Shown here in pieces: positions 58,368-64,000 of a stretch of DNA of 64,000 bases (its first letter is position 1; every line of letters starts with the position of its first letter). Source of the stretch: CAIYOL01 sp964494805 (lineage in GTDB: Bacteria > Planctomycetota > Phycisphaerae > Sedimentisphaerales > Anaerobacaceae); the NCBI GenBank assembly GCA_964494805.1, contig CAZBST010000003.1, positions 124,001 through 188,000 of the forward strand, given 5' to 3'. The translations under genes and the position numbers were made by a program. The notes under the pieces are model-generated. The model had not been told where the DNA came from, searched no databases, and saw only the letters and a program-made list of their open reading frames with translations.

Positions 58368-58874
58368 TTAGATTTTTCTGCTATCGTAAGCCCAGTGTAA
58401 GATGGCCTGCCTTTGTTTTGGCCGGCAGTGAACATCACCTTTTTTGCAGTGTTTGCGAAGCTGGGCAATGTGCCGCTGTATCGCCTTCCATCTTTTGATT
58501 TGGCGGCGGTCGTCAGGACAACGTCTTCCCATATAGTATCTGCAATACCACTGGAACCATCCTCGGGGGTCCTCGTGGTAAATCCAGCCCTTGTCTATCC
58601 AGTAAGAGAGCGGCTGGGAGGCATTTATGCCGAAGAGGTTCAGTTTCGGGTCGTGGAAGTCGTGGCAGAGCTTTGCTTTTTTGAACCAGGATTTTGGAAA
58701 CTCTTTTCTACAGTCGGTCATATATTTGCCGCCGAAAACGCCCAGTTCCAACATTTCCTTCGGAGTTAAATCGGGCTTGAAATCCGGGTCGAATTTCTTG
58801 CCGACGGGTGCGGTCAGGCGGTAGCTGTAGCCGGATTGCATAAGGTCATTAACGACGATTCGTTTCTTTCCCAT
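58368..58874 (-). CDS. Conserved hypothetical protein, aromatic-rich
   Basis: 168 residues. The sequence looks like a strongly conserved uncharacterised family: GYSYRLTAPVGKKFDPDFKP, LGVFGGKYMTDCRKEFPKSW, FGINASQPLSYWIDKGWIY, DPRGWFQWYCRYYMGRRCPD, RQIKRWKAIQRHIAQLRKHC. Similar proteins, recalled from memory, occur in many bacteria and also in fungi and plants, without assigned function. The high content of Trp, Tyr, Arg, His and Cys suggests nucleic-acid or metal binding, but that is a guess. Convergent with the beta-helix gene (7-base gap) and divergent from serA. Confidence 0.75.
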   Translation of the reverse strand: MGKKRIVVNDLMQSGYSYRLTAPVGKKFDPDFKPDLTPKEMLELGVFGGKYMTDCRKEFPKSWFKKAKLCHDFHDPKLNLFGINASQPLSYWIDKGWIYHEDPRGWFQWYCRYYMGRRCPDDRRQIKRWKAIQRHIAQLRKHCKKGDVHCRPKQRQAILHWAYDSRKI

Positions 58875-59024
58875 AGCGGTAAGAGGTTATTACGGCGGGA
58901 GGAAAAAGTCAAGACGCTCATCAATTTCAATGCTTGCTATTTTTAGGGAAATATATACAATGTGGCGAGAATAGCGTTCAGCGTATAGGAAAATTGTGAA
59001 ACACAGGTTTTTTGGAGGACATAA

Positions 59025-60614
59025 ATGATTAAAGTTCTGATTACAGACAAGCTTGCACAGGAAGGAATTGATTTACTCAATTCGATGGAAGGCGTGGAAG
59101 CTGTCGTTAAAACCGGAATCAGCGAAGATGAACTGGCCAAGATTATCGGCGAGCACGATGGTTTGATAGTCCGCAGCGGTACTAAGGTTACTGCCAAGGT
59201 GCTGTCTAATCCGGGGAAACTAAAAGGCGTTGCGCGGGCGGGAGTCGGAGTGGATAATATCGACGTGCCGGCAGCAACGAGAAAAGGAATCCTCGTTATG
59301 AATACGCCGGGCGGCAATACGCTCAGCGCTGCGGAGCATACGGTGGCTTTAATGCTCGCAATGAGTCGAAACGTCGTCCCTGCGTGTAACAGTCTGAAGG
59401 GCGGGGCCTGGGACAGAAAAAAATATATGGGAAATCAGCTCAACGGCAAGGTGCTTGGGGTTATAGGTCTGGGCAGAATCGGTATGGCTGTGGTGAAAAT
59501 GGCAAAAGGGCTTAATATGAAAATACTCGGTTACGACCCGCTTGCTGCGCCGGCTGATGCAGAAAAACTCGGTGTTGAAGTAATCGATAATCTTGAAAGA
59601 ATCTTCAAAGAAGCCGACTATATCACTGTTCACGTGCCGAGAAACGAGCAGACGCTGAATATGATTAGCGCCGAGCAAATCAAGATGATGAAGCCGACGG
59701 TGCGGTTGGTTAACTGCGCCAGAGGCGGAATTATTAACGAAGATGCACTCTATAATGCACTTGCCGAGAAAAGAATTGCCGGTGCGGCATTGGACGTTTT
59801 CCCGAAGGAGCCGCCGGAAAATAACCGCTTCAAGGAATTCGAGAGTTGTCTTGTTACGCCGCACCTCGGCGCCAGCACGGAGGAGGCACAGGTAGAAGTT
59901 GCCGTCGAAGCAGCGGAAATTCTTGTTGAGGCCATCAAAGGCAAGGCGGTCAGAAATGCGATAAACGCGCCATCCGCAGCAGGCGCGATGCCGCCGGCTG
60001 TGAGCCAGTATGCAGAGCTTGCCCGTCGGATAGGCGCACTTATGAGCACTATTTCCACCGGCCGTATCAAGAAGGTCGGCGTTCAATATCGCGGCTCAAT
60101 AGCCGATGCGGCGGTCGGACCGGTTACACTTAACTTTATAATCGGCTTACTGCAGCAGCACTTCGATATGCCTTTAAATATGGTCAATGTTTCCGTTTTA
60201 GCGAAAGAGCGGGGGATAAGCATCGACGAGACAAAGAATACGGAGGCAAAGGACGTCGCTGCAAGTTTCAGCGCTAAAGTTGTTACTGATAAGGTCACGC
60301 GGACCGTAACAGGGTCTGTGTTCGGAGAGAAACTGCTGCGAATAATCGAGCTTGACGGCTTCAATATAGAGATGACGCCGCAGGGAGCGGTGTTAGTCAT
60401 CTTTAACGACGATAAGCCCGGAGTTATCGGGTCCGTGGGGACTGTTTGCGGCAAACATAAAATCAATATATGCACGATGGGCGTGGGACAGAAACCTGAG
60501 GAGCGAAAGGCTATTCTTGCCGTCAGTCTCGACAAAGAACCTGACGCAAAAGCCGTTGAAGAACTTGGCAAGCTTGATTTCGTGAATGAAATTTACGTTT
60601 GCAAGTTAGACTAA
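59025..60614 (+). CDS. serA: D-3-phosphoglycerate dehydrogenase
   Basis: 529 residues, GGAGG ribosome-binding site. Long (type I) SerA: catalytic and NAD domains (GVGVDNIDVPAATRKGILV, GLGRIGMAVVKMA, NCARGGIINEDAL with the catalytic Arg, TPHLGASTEEAQ with the catalytic His), an intervening ASB domain, and a C-terminal ACT domain (LVIFNDDKPGVIGSVGTVCG) for serine feedback. It oxidises 3-phosphoglycerate to 3-phosphohydroxypyruvate in serine synthesis. It is followed one base later by a phosphohexomutase gene and then a CDF transporter gene, probably one operon. Confidence 0.97.
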   Translation: MIKVLITDKLAQEGIDLLNSMEGVEAVVKTGISEDELAKIIGEHDGLIVRSGTKVTAKVLSNPGKLKGVARAGVGVDNIDVPAATRKGILVMNTPGGNTLSAAEHTVALMLAMSRNVVPACNSLKGGAWDRKKYMGNQLNGKVLGVIGLGRIGMAVVKMAKGLNMKILGYDPLAAPADAEKLGVEVIDNLERIFKEADYITVHVPRNEQTLNMISAEQIKMMKPTVRLVNCARGGIINEDALYNALAEKRIAGAALDVFPKEPPENNRFKEFESCLVTPHLGASTEEAQVEVAVEAAEILVEAIKGKAVRNAINAPSAAGAMPPAVSQYAELARRIGALMSTISTGRIKKVGVQYRGSIADAAVGPVTLNFIIGLLQQHFDMPLNMVNVSVLAKERGISIDETKNTEAKDVAASFSAKVVTDKVTRTVTGSVFGEKLLRIIELDGFNIEMTPQGAVLVIFNDDKPGVIGSVGTVCGKHKINICTMGVGQKPEERKAILAVSLDKEPDAKAVEELGKLDFVNEIYVCKLD

Positions 60615-60615
60615 T

Positions 60616-61992
60616 ATGCCTGAGAAATTAATAATAAGTATCAGCGGGATGAGGGGCATCGTCGGCGAAAATCTTACTCCTTCAATCGCCGCTGAATACG
60701 GCTGCGCCTTCGGTAAATTTTTGAAAAACAGACACACCGGCGATAAGGGAAAGCTGTCAGTGTGCATTGGTCGGGATTCGCGGTCAAGCGGGGAAATGTT
60801 GAAATCGGCTGTAGCGACAGGGTTATGCAGCGTTGGAGTTGATGTGGTCGATTTAGGACTGGTAACCACGCCAGGCGTCGGTATTATGGTAAGAGGGCTG
60901 CAATGCAACGGCGGGGTCGTCATCACAGCTTCACACAATCCGATTCAATATAATGGAATAAAATTGTTACTCGGCAATGGTATTGCTCCGCCGGCTGATG
61001 CAGCAGAACAAATCAGGCAGTATTTTTTCGACAAGCACTTTGCTCTTGTCGATTCACTTAGTCACGGCAAAATAACTACCAACGAGCAGACCGATGCCAC
61101 GCACATCGACAAGGTTTTGGCAGTAGCTGACGAGGAAGCAATCGCGGCGAAGAAATTCAAGATTGTTTTAGACAGTGTCAATGGTGCGGGGGGGCGGGTA
61201 ACCAAAAAAATGCTTGCCAAGCTTGGTTGTGAAATTATCGCAATAAACGATGAACCGACCGGTATTTTTGCCCACAGACCTGAACCAACAGCCAAGAACT
61301 TAACCGGCCTTTGCAAGGTAGTAAAAGAGAAAGGAGCCGATATCGGCTTTGGACAGGACCCAGACGCCGACCGGCTGGCAATTGTTGACGAGGCAGGGAC
61401 ATATCTTGGCGAAGAGTACACACTTGCTCTGGCAGCCAAATACATTTTCAGCAGGGAAACCGGCAAAGCAGCAACAAATCTTTCAACGTCACGGATGCTC
61501 GATGACATTGCTAAAGAGGCTGGCGGTCAGGTCATCCGCACTGCTGTCGGCGAGGCAAACGTGGCTGCCGCCATGCTCAAACACAATTGCATCATCGGTG
61601 GCGAAGGTAACGGCGGCGTAATTGATTTGCGGGTCGGGCCGATACGCGACAGTCTTGTTGGCATTGCCCTTATCTTGCAATTGATGGCTGAGACGGGAAA
61701 GACGGTGGGACAGTTAGCCGGTGAAATCCCAGGCTATTGTATGAACAAAGAGAAATTCACCGCAGAGCCAACACAAGCCCGGCAAATCTTAGATTTGGCG
61801 AAAAAGACCTTTACCGATGCAAAACTTGATACCACCGATGGCTGCCGATTCGACTTCGCTGACGGGTGGCTGCATTTGCGAGCCAGCAATACCGAACCTG
61901 TTATGCGGGTAATAGTCGAGGCGAAAAATCGAAGTATTGCTCAAAAATATATCGATGCGGTTCTAAGTATCCGCAGGCAAATACCAGGCTAA
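60616..61992 (+). CDS. Phosphohexomutase (GlmM/phosphomannomutase family)
   Basis: 458 residues. Phosphoserine loop ASHNPIQYNGIK, metal-binding loop GQDPDADRLAIVDE, sugar-binding loop GGEGNGGVI and phosphate-binding loop RASNTEPVMRVIVEA are all present and in order. It interconverts hexose-1-phosphate and hexose-6-phosphate (glucosamine, mannose or glucose). The GEGNGG sugar loop resembles archaeal-type and ManB-type enzymes more than the GEQSGH of bacterial GlmM, so the substrate is uncertain. It starts one base after the serA stop. It could supply amino sugars or surface glycans. Confidence 0.9.
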   Translation: MPEKLIISISGMRGIVGENLTPSIAAEYGCAFGKFLKNRHTGDKGKLSVCIGRDSRSSGEMLKSAVATGLCSVGVDVVDLGLVTTPGVGIMVRGLQCNGGVVITASHNPIQYNGIKLLLGNGIAPPADAAEQIRQYFFDKHFALVDSLSHGKITTNEQTDATHIDKVLAVADEEAIAAKKFKIVLDSVNGAGGRVTKKMLAKLGCEIIAINDEPTGIFAHRPEPTAKNLTGLCKVVKEKGADIGFGQDPDADRLAIVDEAGTYLGEEYTLALAAKYIFSRETGKAATNLSTSRMLDDIAKEAGGQVIRTAVGEANVAAAMLKHNCIIGGEGNGGVIDLRVGPIRDSLVGIALILQLMAETGKTVGQLAGEIPGYCMNKEKFTAEPTQARQILDLAKKTFTDAKLDTTDGCRFDFADGWLHLRASNTEPVMRVIVEAKNRSIAQKYIDAVLSIRRQIPG

Positions 61993-61999
61993 GCCGAAA

Positions 62000-62902
62000 A
62001 TGGACGACGACAAGCAAAAAATCGCCTCAAGACAGCTTCGAGGTGTTACGTATCTTAGTATAGCAGCCAACGTTTTTCTGATAGCCGGGAAGTTCACGGT
62101 AGGGTTCATCGCGGGCTCTCTTTCCCTCATAGCCGATGCCATTCATTCGGTATCGGATATGCTTACCGATGTGGCGGTACTACTGGGTCTTTATTTCGGC
62201 TCAAAAGAGCCTGATTCGGAGCACCCATACGGGCACGGCAAGCTGGAGACGCTCACGGCCATTGCAATTGCTCTGGGCCTATTAGGTGTGGGACTGGGAA
62301 TGATATACTATGCGGCCCTTGATATTGCAAAGGGCAAGGTTACCCATCCTCGAAACTTAGTTTTGGTAATGGCGGTTAGCGCTATCGCCATTAAAGAAGT
62401 GGTCTATCGTGTTACGAAAGCAGCAGCGATGAAATATCACTGTCCGGCGGCACTTGCAAATGCCTGGCACGACCGGGTCGACGCTTTAAGCTCGGTCGCC
62501 GTCATTGTCGGGGTAGTTGCGCAGAGATTCGGATTTAGCTACGGCGACCAGGTTGCGGCTATCGGCATCGGTGTTATGGTCGTGATAGTTGCCACCGGGC
62601 TTATCGGGGACTGCCTCGGGGAACTAATCGAGAAAGCTGTTGACGAGGCGACGATAGGGCAGATTAAAGATATAATCTCGGCCAACGGACAAATCCGTCA
62701 ATATCATCGTCTCCGAACCCGCACCATAGGAAGGCAGGTCTTTCTCGACGTGCATATTCTCGTCGACCCGCACTTGCACATAGCTGCCGCCCATGAGATA
62801 GCCAGTAATTTGGAAAAAGCACTGAATGAGCAGCTAAGCCGTCCTGCTAATATTACCGTTCACGTCGAGCCGGACATACCTGAACTTAGAAAATCGATTT
62901 AA
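62000..62902 (+). CDS. Cation diffusion facilitator (CDF) transporter
   Basis: 300 residues with about six hydrophobic helices. Helix II carries the metal site SLIADAIHSVSDMLTDVAVL, followed by HPYGHGKLETLTA, the family signature. Helix V has the second site ALANAWHDRVDALSSVAVIV. A cytoplasmic domain follows (RTIGRQVFLDVHILVDPHLH). CDF proteins export Zn2+, Fe2+, Mn2+ or Co2+ by proton antiport; the metal cannot be set from these motifs alone. It lies seven bases after the phosphohexomutase gene. Confidence 0.93.
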   Translation: MDDDKQKIASRQLRGVTYLSIAANVFLIAGKFTVGFIAGSLSLIADAIHSVSDMLTDVAVLLGLYFGSKEPDSEHPYGHGKLETLTAIAIALGLLGVGLGMIYYAALDIAKGKVTHPRNLVLVMAVSAIAIKEVVYRVTKAAAMKYHCPAALANAWHDRVDALSSVAVIVGVVAQRFGFSYGDQVAAIGIGVMVVIVATGLIGDCLGELIEKAVDEATIGQIKDIISANGQIRQYHRLRTRTIGRQVFLDVHILVDPHLHIAAAHEIASNLEKALNEQLSRPANITVHVEPDIPELRKSI

Positions 62903-62928
62903 TAAAATCAGATTAATAATAAAAAGCT

Positions 62929-62957
62929 TTGCGAATTACTTCAATATAAAGTAACAT
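62929..62957 (+). promoter_or_regulatory. Putative promoter of the acyl-CoA synthetase gene
   Basis: TTGCGA (62929-62934), 17-base spacer, TAACAT (62952-62957), about 50 bases before the ATG at 63008. Confidence 0.4.
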
Positions 62958-63007
62958 AGTTTGCCTTTAAGAACTAATTTTAATGTTCAGAAGGGTTATC
63001 AAGTAAT

Positions 63008-64000
63008 ATGGCCCTAAAGAAGTTTTTCAATCCTGGGTCCGTTGCCATTGTTGGGGCGTCTCGAACAAAAGGCAAGGTAGGCTACGAGATTCTCAAAAGT
63101 ATACTTGAAGGAGGATATGGGGGTAGTATATTCCCAATCAATCCGAATGCCGAGACGATAGAAGGGCTGAAGTGTTATTCAGACCTTGCATCTATCGGGG
63201 AGGTTCCAGAACTTGTGATTATTTCGGTTCCTGCCAAAACGGTTCCGGCGATTATGCAGCAGTGTGCGAAGATTGGGAGCAAAGCAGTTATCATTATTAC
63301 ATCCGGTTTCAAAGAGGTCGGGCAGGAGGGCAGAGAGCTTGAGCAGCGTATTATTCAGATAGCAAAGCAGGGGCGTATAAGGGTAATCGGGCCGAATTGC
63401 CTTGGGGTGATAGTGCCGGGGAATAAGCTGAACGCCAGCTTCGGAGGAGAGCTGCCTGCGAAGGGCGCGATAGGATATCTTTCACAATCAGGGGCCCTAA
63501 TGGCAGCAATCCTCGATATGGCCAATGCCAACGGCATCGGTTTCAGTAAACTTGTCAGTATAGGCAATAAGGCAGACGTTAATGAGCTTGATGTTATAAG
63601 GGCACTTGCCGACGATAATGAAACACAGGTCATTGCGGGTTATCTCGAAAGTATTGTTGACGGCAATGCCTTCGTGAACCAGGCGGAGCAAATTTCACAA
63701 TTGAAACCAATATTGCTGATGAAAGCCGGTGGGACATCAGCGGGAGCCAAGGCAGCATCGTCTCATACAGGTAGTCTCGCCGGCAGCGATATTGCATATG
63801 AATGTGTGTTCGACCGGGCCGGCATCATACGATGTAATACTATAAGACAGCAGTTTGATTATGCACAGGCCTTTGCAAACCAGCCGCTTCCTATAGGTTC
63901 GAAAGTAGCAGTAATCACCAATGCCGGCGGGGCAGGTATTATGGCGGCTGATGCTATTGAACAGCAGGGGCTTAGTTTTGCAAAGCTGGGCGATGAGACA
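63008..64000 (+). CDS. ADP-forming acetyl/acyl-CoA synthetase, N-terminal part (runs off the window)
   Basis: The frame is open from ATG 63008 to the window end (331 codons). The start MALKKFFNPGSVAIVGASRT is the CoA-binding Rossmann domain, and IGPNCLGVIVPGNKLNASFG and SQSGALMAAILDMA lie in the succinyl-CoA-ligase-like domain. SSHTGSLAGSD contains the phosphorylated histidine. The enzyme makes acetate and ATP from acetyl-CoA and ADP, usual for anaerobic fermenters, and the family also contains acyl-CoA synthetases fused to an ATP-grasp domain. Whether this gene is the alpha subunit or a fused alpha-beta protein cannot be told, because the 3' part is missing. AAGGG lies upstream of the ATG. 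Confidence 0.9.
   Translation, partial: MALKKFFNPGSVAIVGASRTKGKVGYEILKSILEGGYGGSIFPINPNAETIEGLKCYSDLASIGEVPELVIISVPAKTVPAIMQQCAKIGSKAVIIITSGFKEVGQEGRELEQRIIQIAKQGRIRVIGPNCLGVIVPGNKLNASFGGELPAKGAIGYLSQSGALMAAILDMANANGIGFSKLVSIGNKADVNELDVIRALADDNETQVIAGYLESIVDGNAFVNQAEQISQLKPILLMKAGGTSAGAKAASSHTGSLAGSDIAYECVFDRAGIIRCNTIRQQFDYAQAFANQPLPIGSKVAVITNAGGAGIMAADAIEQQGLSFAKLGDET

Overview
The window looks like a chromosome segment of a Planctomycetota bacterium, most likely class Phycisphaerae (Sedimentisphaerales-like). This is inferred from gene content, not from a marker gene. The evidence is large secreted beta-helix, LamG and DUF11 proteins ending in dockerin-like or WL-type tails, PEP-CTERM proteins, an H-X9-DG prepilin-like protein, a small histone H1-like protein, and many long AT-rich intergenic stretches with degenerate interspersed repeats. 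No rRNA, phage, plasmid, transposase or CRISPR array was seen.

Layout. 1-4.9 kb: end of a HAD hydrolase, a HEAT-repeat/LolA-like lipoprotein, a small membrane protein, a flavodoxin, a 57-residue histone H1-like protein, a FabZ-like dehydratase, tRNA-Glu and a 2[4Fe-4S] ferredoxin. 4.9-20 kb: a repeat-rich intergenic region, then a very large secreted protein gene split by one in-frame TGA, a sialate O-acetylesterase-like enzyme, a prepilin-like protein, a frameshifted XylR/AraC-type regulator, and a LamG surface protein. 20-26 kb: a TPR protein, MurJ and RodA. 26-33 kb: a GEVED/dockerin-like protein, two tandem PEP-CTERM paralogues, a GspG-like pseudopilin and a beta-helix protein. 33-36 kb: a zinc alcohol dehydrogenase and CinA. 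36-50 kb: a type IV pilus/type II secretion-like cluster (PilB, PilT, GspE, GspF, then pseudopilins in G-(G)-(G)-H-I-J-K order). 50-58.4 kb: a third PEP-CTERM protein, an inositol-phosphatase family enzyme, a DUF2752-like protein, a lipoprotein, a second LamG protein and a beta-helix protein. 58.4-64 kb: a conserved hypothetical gene, serA, a phosphohexomutase, a CDF transporter and the start of an ADP-forming acyl-CoA synthetase.

How it fits together. Much of the window codes for envelope and extracellular functions: cell-wall synthesis (MurJ, RodA), a filament or secretion machine (14 kb), and a set of secreted proteins whose modules (Fn3-like, jelly-roll, LamG, beta-helix) and C-terminal tails are shared and shuffled. 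The most unusual signals are regulatory. Two unlinked secreted-protein genes share a consensus promoter and a structured leader of about 200 nt. A GGGG-n3-5-GAAAACTCA motif sits at the start of transcripts leading to PEP-CTERM genes. The leader of the dockerin-like gene can form alternative helices. Paralogous terminators and intergenic hairpins show compensatory changes. All function calls come from reading motifs by eye; no database search was run.
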